64,000 bases of DNA, taken from assembly GCA_039000515.1 (NCBI GenBank), contig JBCFYV010000592.1:90527-154526 (forward strand), in the 5' to 3' direction. Below, piece after piece: positions 1 to 8,640 of the stretch. The notes under the pieces were generated by a model that saw nothing but the letters and a program-made list of their open reading frames with translations, ran no database searches and was not told where the DNA came from. Position numbers and translations under genes: made by a program. How positions within the stretch are numbered: the stretch's first letter is position 1; each line of letters begins with the position of its first letter. Source of the DNA: Timema cristinae. Taxonomy: Eukaryota > Arthropoda > Insecta > Phasmatodea > Timematidae.

Positions 1-717
1 AAATATTTTTCTACACAGAGTACTAATAAAATATGTGTTTATTTAGGAGATGTTTTTAAGTTAACTATTATAAACACGAGACTCAGACTACTGTAACTTT
101 ACGACTGTGCTGTAGGAAGAAGCACCAATTACTGGCATCAATGACACCCCAGCATTGCCAAATTTGATATACATTCGAAGGAAGACTGATCACATAAAAC
201 AAAAGAATGACATCGCTGTTGCTCAGTAGTAAGCATGCAGTTCCCTCAACAATGAAATCAGGTGTACAAAGCGTCGGCAGTGATGCTGGGGTGGACGAGT
301 CCAACGGAGCCCCTCCAGGGGCGTATCTATGCATGTTATTTATGGGATTCAGCCCAGGGCCCCCTTCGTGGTCAAAATAATAATAAAAAAAATTAAAATT
401 TAAGAAAATATTAACTATACAAAAATTGTTCGTACCTAGAATAAGTTTAAATGGTTTGCAACACAATTGAATTTGAATAAAATATCAAATATAATTGTTT
501 TAAATGACAGTAAATAGTAAATACAGCTTTGTCTTCCATCATGGCGATAGTATTAAGGCGATTGTATCGCCTCTCTGGTAGTCGGTCAAATCAAAATATA
601 CGAGTACTTTGTCATTTGTCGATCATGCAATTTGAAAATAATCTTGCAACGTCGGATGGGTGTGCAAATCTAGCTCCTCTAAGGCTCTAAAGCATGATAG
701 CTTAGCGTAGCTCTTAC
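1..717. other. AT-rich flank, no gene seen
   Basis: This stretch is AT-rich and holds only short, unconvincing open frames on either strand. I see no protein family, RNA gene or repeat boundary in it. Confidence 0.5.
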
Positions 718-719
718 TA

Positions 720-756
<37 letters not shown>

Positions 757-1027
757 GCACCGCGTCTTACTACCCGTTCGGGTTATACGCACTTACGCTA
801 ATGTGTAATGGTAGGGTGATTGTGAGATGAAATGAAGGACCTACAGTTTAACGTGGAATCCGAACCACGGTGGAGGCCTGGCATTCCCCACATTCATAAG
901 ATGTCTTGTCAGAGGTGAAGGAAGGGTTTGGAAATCAGATAAATCAGTGTCGGGACCGAGGATTGAACCCCGGCCACCAGCATAGAAGTCTGACACCTTA
1001 CCCCTAGACCACCAGGTCACCCTACGA
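718..1027 (-). repeat. tRNA-derived SINE with (TAA)n tail
   Basis: Read on the minus strand from about 1027, the sequence starts with a tRNA-like head. An A-box-like stretch (TGGTCTAGGGGTAAGG) is followed about 45 bases later by a B-box-like GGTTCAATCC. An unrelated body follows, and the unit ends in a run of TAA triplets (plus strand 719-757). Head, body and simple-repeat tail is the layout of a tRNA-derived SINE transcribed by RNA polymerase III. I could not find clear target-site duplications. The family is not one I can name. Confidence 0.65.
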
Positions 1028-1127
1028 GTTTGATCTTTACTGGAATCATTATAAAACTATGTTTCTACATGTCTATACAAGTAATTACCATGATATCTCA
1101 CCCTAATTTTACCTTTGATTTTTAGCC

Positions 1128-1290
1128 TTTTACCCCATAAAACTTGATTATTTATGTTTGCCCTATTTGATTTTTTGCCCCATTTGATTTTTAATATGTG
1201 CTCATTTGATTTGAAGTGTGCCACAATAGTTTTTTAATGTGTGCCCCATTTGATTTTTAATGTGTCTGTACCATTTGATTGTATGCGTGC
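1128..1290 (+). repeat. short degenerate tandem repeat
   Basis: The motif CCCATTTGATTTTTAATGTG and close variants recur five or six times at roughly 25-35 base spacing. No coding frame is associated. The G-rich and C-rich stretches that follow to about 1570 give short open frames with no recognisable product. Confidence 0.5.
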
Positions 1291-1979
1291 ATAATTATTT
1301 TATGTGTGTACCTGGGGGGAGGGGGGGAACGATTTTGTGTGGGAGTTTTTTATTTATTGGTGGGGAAGCGTTCAGTTACTCTCGTCGGGCACGCATCCCA
1401 CTGCGGTGGGCAACGGTCATGGTCTGCATCCTTCTCTGTTGGTCACCAGACACCTAATGAACTAAGTTACAGCTCTACCTCGTTCAGCCACCGGGCCTTT
1501 CACTTTTCGCACCAACCCCCTCACTCACCCCCTCCTAAACTCTGTGTGTCATACACCCCCAGGAGCTAAGGTGTGTCACAATTTCAATATCACAACCCAC
1601 TAGCGCTTTTGGAGGGTATCAATGAGCCCAAGTGAAGAGTCATTCACCCTCAGTGTGACTAACCTTGTTTATTTTAGTCATACGACCTCTGAAGGCACGG
1701 CTCAAATGTGGTTTCTAACGCTCATTCAGGGCCGATTTTGCGAAAAATAAGCCCTAGTAAAACAGGTTGTTGTATATTTGCAGTTGGCATGTATGGATGT
1801 AAATATCCTGCCTACTAACATGGATTCATACCGTGATAGCTTTTTCTGGGGTGTCTTGTCTAAATGAGTTGGAATCAAAATATTTGATTGAGAGTCAGAC
1901 ACGAGAGTAATTAGCGTTTGTTAATATAGTAACTAGCGTTTGTTCAAAATAAAATTATTTTTTCTGTTGACAAAAGGAA

Positions 1980-2060
1980 AACGACCAACCCTAGTAGGGA
2001 TTTGAACCCCGACTTCCCTCCATCCGCGGCAGAGATTGACATTTAGACCGCGTGCCCGTC
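1980..2060 (-). repeat. tRNA-like sequence (pol III promoter-like)
   Basis: On the minus strand an A-box-like segment (GCGGTCTAAATGTC) precedes a B-box-like GGTTCAAATCCC by about 40 bases. The layout is that of a tRNA-derived repeat head or a decayed tRNA. I could not fold a convincing cloverleaf, so I do not call it a functional tRNA gene. Confidence 0.4.
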
Positions 2061-2104
2061 GTTGTAAAATATCGTTCTTGCTACTCTGAATCCAAGCAAG
2101 TACT

Positions 2105-2400
2105 TCCTTACGCTAGTATGTGTTGGAAGTTTGAGGGCACCTGCACTTGCGCAAAGTGAGAGAAAAAAAACACCAGCGCTTAAGTACTAATTACAATAAT
2201 GGGATAGGAATTGGGAAGGTTGAATTTAGCGGAAGTGAACCCACATATGTGTGCTGGGAGAGTGGAAAACCACCCCAGTTCACCCGACCTAGAATCGAAG
2301 TTCAATCTCCCCTATAGAAGAAATGTACCCGAATTTGCGTGGATGAGTTAGGAAACCATTATACGGCGTGCCCACTGGTGCACTTAACCACACCCGGTGG
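2105..2400 (-). repeat. SINE-like repeat, copy 1 of a family seen twice
   Basis: Read on the minus strand this unit has a B-box-like segment (AACTTCGATTC region), a GGGGTGGTTTTCC block, a GGGTTCA block and an end marked AGTACTTAAGCGC. The same order of blocks is found on the plus strand at 50868-51095, so these are two copies of one interspersed repeat in opposite orientations. The tRNA-like head suggests a SINE. Confidence 0.5.
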
Positions 2401-2650
2401 ATGTTGGAGCAGAAATGACGAGTAATGGTAAATCCATGCTGTTTTACATGATTCTGTCCTTCACCGACGAGGAAACAAAACTGTTGACCAGTTAGAAGAC
2501 AGAGTGCCTACTGGTGAAGGTAGTTAACTTATCTTTCACACTCTGTGGATGCTGGAACACGAATGATGCGTAACGTTTAATTCGTGTTGTTTTACAATAT
2601 CCGGCCTTTAAACGACGAGGAGACAAAATTATTGACAATTAGAGGCTTAC
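2398..2650 (+). repeat. tandem duplication, unit about 138 bp
   Basis: Two diverged copies lie head to tail. Each contains GTGGATG(T/C)TGGA, then a TGTTTTACA block, then a GACGAGGA(A/G)ACAAAA block and a TTGAC block. No coding content is seen. The sequence between here and the LTR at 3127 shows no recognisable feature. Confidence 0.5.
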
Positions 2651-3122
2651 ACATTTACATACAGCGAACATAAATAGAGCTTTAAATCATTACGTTCGGT
2701 CATTATAATTAATAATTGGTTTGGATAGACATCAAAATAAGTTTCGGCGCACTGGAATATTGGGCAAACTCAGAAATGTTTTAAACTGTTTTGTATATTC
2801 TAATGGTAACTATTTTGATTATTACGTCTTTGATTTAGTGGTATTGCCTCCTTTGATAGAATGTCAAGAAGACGCACCCTCAGCGCCCGCCAGTGTGTGA
2901 CCTACCCCCAACATTATCCCACACAAATAACGCACAGAGGTAAGCACAAGAGAGTTATAAATTTATTTCCAGATTAACATGATACAGCTCAATGAGGGAG
3001 AGGAACAGAAGAGTTATAGCGTTAACCATGAGCCAGATGGGCTACAAGACACAAGGGTTACCACCAAGGACAGATGGGCGCTAAGATAATAACAAACAAC
3101 AGACGGTCCCTTATTCTTAGAC

Positions 3123-3126
3123 GTCC
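3123..3126. other. target-site duplication GTCC, left
   Basis: GTCC directly precedes the TGTAACGG terminus of the left LTR. It is repeated directly after the GGTGCA terminus of the right LTR at 29566-29569. Confidence 0.8.
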
Positions 3127-3741
3127 TGTAACGGGCTAAACTGCTTTAGCCCCGTTCAAAAGTAGCGAATAAAAAGAACGTATATTCTGTTAGTGCCTGC
3201 ATATTATCAAAAGTAACAATAACAAACTAATGTTAAATGCCTCGCCCATAATATATGTCTCTGTTTACATACCTATTGCGCCGAGTCAACCTCAGAGTTC
3301 GGTGCCCCAGCTATTAACACAACACAGAAAGAAAGCGAGGAGAGCTCCGCTTTCGACCACGATTTCAAACAGACTAACTGCTTCATGGCGGCCTACGACC
3401 AGCGTGCCTCGACCGTCTAGAAGCTTCGGGAAGATCCCCCTTAGCCTCCTAGAAGCTCCGGGAAGATCCCCCTTCCCTTCCTACGCACCAATTCACCACG
3501 TGGGCTCTGCCAACTATATATTCGCCTGCTTGCTTGAAGAATGGCAGAACACGTCAGGAGACGATTGGGAAACCTCCACCACGCTAACAGGCCACGCGTT
3601 TACATCTGGTCTACGTAATCTACATAATCTACATCGGACCTGCGGTTAAGGGAAATGGGTCCCTTGGACAGAAGGAAGTCGCAGATCCAACCTAATTCAA
3701 GGGCTTGATCTCTCGAGTAAACTCCAAGTTTAAAACTCAAC
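3127..3741 (+). repeat. left LTR of element 1, 5' part
   Basis: This segment matches 27940-28553 of the right LTR almost base for base. It is cut off by the Polinton insertion and resumes at 21988. Its last six bases (3736-3741, CTCAAC) are the Polinton target-site duplication. A 139-codon open frame here (3230-3649) has a 167-codon counterpart in the right LTR. It has no recognisable domain and is probably fortuitous. Confidence 0.93.
3736..3741. other. Polinton target-site duplication CTCAAC, left copy
   Basis: CTCAAC precedes the Polinton terminus here and follows it at 21982-21987. The right LTR at about 28550 has a single CTCAAC followed by TGTTAGG. That is the uninterrupted target site. 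Confidence 0.95.
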
Positions 3742-4249
3742 AGTAGTGAGCACGCCCAGCTGGCCCACTACGTCACAGCTGTGTTTTTTACCGTTATTCC
3801 GCCCCCTGCTCCCGCCCCCTGCTCCCACCCCTCCCGCCCCTTTTCCTCCTGCCCCTCCCCTACAAACCTGGACATGTTGGTTATTTTTGATTAATTATCG
3901 TTAATTAAATATTGTTAATTGGTAGGATAGAGGTGTTGTAGTTTTTTTATTTATTGCTGGCATACGCCTGACATGTTGGTTGTTAATTAATTGGTAGGAT
4001 AGAGGCGTTGGAGTTATTATTGGTAGGATAGAGGTTTTTTTATTCATCAATTAGGGCGCTGTAGTTTATTTGCTGAAGCATAGAGCCACCCGGGGCTCGC
4101 GCTCCACATCTTTCTCCTCCGGATGCCCGATATTAAATGACACAAGCTGGCTCGCTGGCTTCTGATGACCAACTCAGCCTTTCACTTTTCCCTCCCCACC
4201 CCCAGAGCCGGGGTTGTTCATCCTGGTTTTCCCCCCTCCCCCGGTCATT
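3742..4249 (+). repeat. Polinton left terminal inverted repeat
   Basis: The sequence matches the reverse complement of the right end from the terminus to about the motif CCGGTCATT. It contains a CRE-like CTACGTCAC near the tip, a C-rich block, and repeated GGTAGGATAGAGG units. It is about 508 bp, against about 652 bp on the right, because the right arm has an extra internal duplication. Confidence 0.93.
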
Positions 4250-4611
4250 ACCTTCTGGGGGGCGACGTACCGAGCAATAACCTCCATTCACCTTGAGGAG
4301 TCATTGTGTTTCTCAAAATAGACACCTGTAAGGCCGCTATGAAAACTCCCGTTAAACGACAGATTCGCTTTTACATCCCGTGAAAGCGGACGGCCCAAGT
4401 CAGCTCTCAACGCTCAATGCTCGCAACGGAGGAATAATATTGAATTTAATGTTCGAAACTATATCCCTATGAAAGTTTAAGCCCACACATCAATGCACTC
4501 AACATTTGCGAGAGTACCTTCAGATGCACTGAGGGAGGGTAGATTTTAGCGACGCCCGTTTGCACGGTGAATTTACTGTTCTATAGCTAAGTTAGTTTGT
4601 AATTCGTGTGT

Positions 4612-4690
4612 CTAGATTGGATTCGAACCAGAGACCATCAAATTACTGAGCGCCTTACCGACGGCCCGATTAGTTAGTTACCCCTTAATA
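4612..4690 (-). repeat. tRNA-like segment inside the Polinton
   Basis: On the minus strand an A-box-like GGGCCGTCGGTAAGGCG is followed by a perfect B-box GGTTCGAATCC after a usual tRNA-like distance. A folded acceptor stem was not evident. It may be a SINE head or a tRNA relic. Confidence 0.4.
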
Positions 4691-5724
4691 GGCGATAACA
4701 CCGCACAACTTCGACTCAATGTTAATAATTCTCTCGCCCTCTGCAAGAGCGGACTAAGTACAGATAAATTAAATGGCTAATCCTCTGTAATTGTATCTGT
4801 ATAACGAATATGAAAACGGGTATTTAGCTTATCATTGCACGTAACATAAAGAATGACCACATGGTTTAAGGCGCTACTATAGCAAAAGACTATACTACAT
4901 AAGCACCGTGATTTTTTTCCTAGATATTTTACTTATAAACTTATGTAAAAGTTATTATTTATGTTATCAAAATATATATAGCCGCCATGATTTTTTTTCC
5001 CCTAGGTATTTAACATAGGAACATGTGTAAAGGTTATACATTATTTAATATTTAATATTATATTAATATTATTTAAATGCCGTACAGGGTTTTGTCGTGC
5101 TTGCTTATCGGCCCACTAGATGGCATCGAAAGCCAGTTTAGTTAATGTAAGGTTTCTAGGAGAGTTTACAAATAATAAATAAGTCAATGTAAGGTTTTCT
5201 TTAACAATTTGCTGAGTATTTATCATACGCCCGGCCATGTGATATTTTAAACGGTCAGAACCCCGTATTCATACGTCAAGTCAGGTGATCTGCAGTACAA
5301 ATAATTCTAGGGTAGAAAGCAAATAAAAGTTCTGTCTGAATACTCACTATTTAACATATTCATACGTCTCAAGTCATGTGATATACAGCATATACTTTAA
5401 ACAGGCAGAATCCCCTATTCATACGTCAAGTACTCACAGTCGGCAAAGACCTAAATAATATTGCGCTTGTAAATTAATTGTTGATTGTCAATAAAAAAAA
5501 AACTAGTAAGAATATGTTGTTAATATTTAAGGTAAGGTGACGAGTTCACACACGGTATTTAATATCTTGGGATAGTGTACCCGCATTTGCCTCAGTGTTC
5601 GAAGTCAAACCAATGATGAACCCCGCTAAGTAGATAGGAGGACGGAAAATGTACCCGCATTTTCACGAAGGGTGCGGAAAAAACACCTTTGGTCTACGTT
5701 TGCGGGAGGGCTGACACCTAGAAT

Positions 5725-5812
5725 GGTCATGTACCAGAACGGGAATCAAACCCGCGACCTCCCAGGCATTGGCAGTGACGCCTTAGACTACGCTACCTGT
5801 GATGCAGGTGAA
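5725..5812 (-). repeat. tRNA-like segment inside the Polinton
   Basis: On the minus strand the order is TAGCGTAGTCTAAGGCG (A-box-like), a G-rich middle and GGTTTGATTCCC (B-box-like). This resembles a tRNA gene or a tRNA-derived SINE head. No intact cloverleaf is claimed. Confidence 0.45.
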
Positions 5813-5929
5813 TAACAAACGCATACCGAGCAAGTATGTTGATAGATACTGACCGCCGGTAAAGTAGCTATATGCTCTTCATACTATAGTTTTGGTCTTT
5901 CTACCAAACAAATTAAAATATTTAAGGTA

Positions 5930-6010
5930 AGGTTTCAAGTTCCAAACCCGGGACCTCTGGCTTAGTACGCCATTGCTCTGACCACTGAGCTATCCAGGAT
6001 TCGTTCCGTG
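5930..6010 (-). repeat. tRNA-like segment inside the Polinton
   Basis: On the minus strand GGATAGCTCAGTGGTCAGAG matches an A box and D-arm well. A TGGC/GCCA stem follows around a seven-base loop, and then GGGTTTGGAAC stands at the B-box position. The T-arm departs from the tRNA consensus, so this is probably a decayed tRNA or a SINE head. Confidence 0.45.
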
Positions 6011-6208
6011 CTCAGGGTCATTCTTCACTCATATTTAAGGCAGTGGAACAGAGCATCGAGCAGGCACCTCCGTCCACTTCGCTGGGTCGATGCCGACTAC
6101 TGAAATAACGGGATTTACAAAGGGACTTATGGACAGGTCTGTGTTGCGCATGCGCAGAGACACATTAGAGTATTAGGTCATTACAGACGGCAGGCTCTTT
6201 GAAGAGGG

Positions 6209-6216
6209 TATAAATA
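6209..6216 (+). promoter_or_regulatory. TATA box of the spliced Polinton gene
   Basis: TATAAATA lies 68 bases upstream of the first ATG (6277) of the spliced gene. It is in a GC-richer context than the surrounding AT-rich sequence. Confidence 0.55.
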
Positions 6217-6276
6217 GAACCCGCTCATTACATTTGGTCATTTCAATTTGTGATTGACGCCGCCGAACATCAAAAA

Positions 6277-7491
6277 ATGAGTTTCGAGTCGCTAGAAAAT
6301 TTTCTAAATTTAGTTAAGTTTTTTTTTCTGTATATTTTAACTGGTGTTTTTTTGTTGACTAATACAGCTGGGGTGTACAATGGTGTTCTTCTTTTTTTGT
6401 TAGTTGAAGAGCCCCCGATGATTGGAGGGGATCTACAACCGGAGGATCCCAATAGCCTGGACCAGCTGCTACTGTTCGATGAAAACGGAATTTGCAACGC
6501 TGATGGTAACGCGTCGATGGGTAAGTAACAGACTAAAAACATATATATTGGAGTCTTGTTGGTGTTTTTTTTTTTTTTTCCTGTAAATGCTAATTAATTT
6601 GTATTTATTTAATTTCAGACTACTGGGATCCGTACGGTTTAGACGAAGGGCTTCGGGGGTGCATACCGTCAGTTGTAGAGACATCGACTCCCCCGGAGAC
6701 GCCCTTACGAATCGGTGCCACTCACGACGCCACTGATGTCGCCCCCGGGCCCTCCCCCTGTATCTTCACGCCCGCTGTTTGGGCAGATTTGGACACCCTT
6801 GACCGACTGCTATGTAAGTACCTTCTACATGTGGCCACTAGTCAGTGTAGCTTTCTCTCTCTCGCACAAATCCTTTTATATCACCCCTCAGAGTCGAAAA
6901 CAATTGCTAGCAGTGAGCTTGTACTACATCGTTTAGTGTATAAAAGAATGCGTGTGTTTACAGTTTAGAGCAAGGAAAACTATATTGCTACTTAAACGTT
7001 TATTAAAAATCCTACCTGTATGATTTATACTGAGCCAGTGGGGGGGAGTCCTTGGTTCAATTCCCTCTTGGGATAAGCGAAAATACTGGTTTAGTCAACT
7101 ATTTTGTTCAATAAAGGGTCCCGGGTTCAAAGACAGAAAATTATAATTGTCGTTTTACAATGTGATCGAGTATCATTTTAGTGTCTCCTGGTCACGGGTT
7201 CATTTCCTGTACAAAGTCAGAAAATTGTAATCAACACTTTAGACAGTCACGTTTCACTCTGCATAAACATAAGTCCGTACACTGTAATTTATGATGTGTA
7301 ATAGTAACCAATTTAAAAACTATATGTATGCAGTGCCACGGGTTCGAATCCAAACAGGGGATGAAAATGAGAGTTTATTCTTCTTGTACTAAATTTGTGT
7401 CTGGCTGACACTTTAGGGCGTACTTTTTTTAATTCCAGTCTAAATGTTTACGTGTTCTTATGTATGTTTACACGTTGCAGGCTTAATATAG
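6277..7491 (+). CDS. spliced acidic protein gene, function unknown
   Basis: The model has exon 1 at 6277-6520, exon 2 at 6619-6813 and a tiny exon 3 at 7481-7491. Intron 1 is 98 bp with a G|GTAAGT donor and a TTTCAG acceptor. Exon 2 continues the frame and ends at a second GTAAGT (6814). A GTTGCAG acceptor at 7474-7480 restores the frame and meets TAG within three codons. A polyadenylation signal AATAAA stands at 7594-7599. The product would be about 149 aa. It has a hydrophobic Phe/Leu stretch near residues 13-45, then an acidic segment and a YWDP..GLD.GL motif at the exon 2 start. If intron 2 is kept, exon 2 stays open to 6968. A diverged copy of exon 1, the junction and exon 2 exists at 39.4-39.9 kb. 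No family is recognised. Confidence 0.6.
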
Positions 7492-7967
7492 TAAAATGTA
7501 TTTTTAGTTAAGGGCTGTACATTTCCTCTGTCAATTTATTACCGTCTTTTGTTTACTGCCAAACATAATCTTAAAAGTTGTGCTTATTTTATAAATAAAG
7601 TAATGCATGTTAAGGATACAGCTGCCTCTAGATACATATTTCAAATATAGGAGGCAGCTAGTAGCTTATGATAACTAAACAAATGTTTTTGAAAAGGGTT
7701 GAACATATTTTTTCCCCGATTTAAAGAAAGCTGTTATAAACTCAAATTTTACTACCCCTTTTAAGGTGTCTAACTTTCGTTGTGTTAAGTGCGGCGGGCT
7801 GTCTATCCACTCATTATGCAGGCGTTAGAAACAACATCTAGTGCTATCAATTCATTACGCGAGCATAATCTCAGGCGTTTTTTTTTTTTTCAATAAATTG
7901 ACACATTCGTAGTTGAAAACAATTAAAGCGAAAAGTATCTTAAGACGTAATCTCCGCTGCTAAAATG

Positions 7968-7970
<3 letters not shown>
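6992..7970 (+). other. Polinton non-coding region with B-box-like motifs
   Basis: Most of this stretch is intron 2 and the 3' region of the spliced gene. Motifs resembling pol III B boxes recur on the plus strand: GGTTCAATTCCC near 7054, GGGTTCAAAGAC near 7124, GGGTTCATTTCC near 7196 and GGGTTCGAATCC near 7340. No complete tRNA is seen. Confidence 0.4.
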
Positions 7971-8003
<33 letters not shown>

Positions 8004-8640
8004 AAAAAGTATTAAAGAGATGAGTTTGAGCTTCAAATCTTAGCAAGGTAAACTAGAGACAATTTTTTTCACTCTCCCTCCGCCGCAAGTGCTGACGCAC
8101 TTCTGTAAATGGCGGTTACGTCTAAAGCAATTGAAAAATTGAACATGCTATAATAATAATAATACAAAAAGTATTAAAGAGATGAGTTTGAGCTTCAAAT
8201 CTTAGCAAGGTAAACTAGAGACAATTTTTTTCACTCTCCCTCCGCCGCAAGTGCTGACGCACTTCTGTAAATGGCGGTTACGTCTAAAGCAATTGAAAAA
8301 TTGAACATGCTATAGTAATAATAATAATACAAAAAGTATTAAAGAGATGAGTTTGAGCTTCAAATCTTAGCAAGGTAAACTAGAGACAATCTTTTTTACA
8401 CTCTCCCTCCTCCGCAAGTGCTAACGCACTTCTGTAAATGTCGGTTACGTCTAAAGCAATTGAAAAATTGAACATGCTATAATAATAATACAAAAAAAGT
8501 ATTAAAGAGATGAGTGTTAGGTTCGAATCTTACCAAGGTAAACTAGAGAAAATTTTTCACTCTCCCTCCCCCGCAAACGCTGACTCACTTCTGTAAATGC
8601 CTGTTACGTCTAAAGCAATTGAAAAATTCAAACATATTAT
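7971..8640 (+). repeat. fourfold tandem repeat of the polymerase start region
   Basis: Four units of about 160-180 bp lie head to tail. Each begins with (TAA)n, continues through TACAAAAAGTATTAAAGAGA and a CACTCTCCCTCC block, and ends in CTTCTGTAAATG plus the next 12 codons. In units 1-3 that ATG opens a 14-codon frame that stops at once (8109-8153, 8271-8315, 8438-8482). In unit 4 the ATG at 8597 opens the polymerase gene. The array therefore duplicates the 5' leader and first codons of the polymerase. Units 1 and 2 are nearly identical. Confidence 0.85.

Larger units (their letters stand above)
4250..6200. other. Polinton left non-coding region
   Basis: No open frame of note is present. 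The region is AT-rich and contains several tRNA-like minus-strand segments, listed separately. Direct repeats of CATACGTCAAGT-type sequence recur around 5270, 5365 and 5420. A short inverted cluster of TATTTAATATT lies at 5040-5075. Confidence 0.6.

Noticed and set aside
83..466. 127-codon minus-strand frame near the window start.
   Set aside because: AT-rich composition, Phe/Tyr/Asn-rich product, no motif or neighbouring signal.
3230..3649. 139- and 167-codon frames repeated in both LTRs as possible proteins.
   Set aside because: They lie inside LTRs, have no recognisable domain, and are shared only because the LTRs are copies.
5930..6010. A functional tRNA gene on the minus strand.
   Set aside because: D-arm and anticodon stem look plausible, but the T-arm and acceptor stem do not fit. 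It is called tRNA-like only.
6313..6403. The Phe/Leu-rich segment of exon 1 of the spliced gene as a further intron (GTTAAG...TTTGTTAG).
   Set aside because: Removing it (91 bp) breaks the reading frame of the rest of exon 1. The donor is weak. It remains possible only with a different start.
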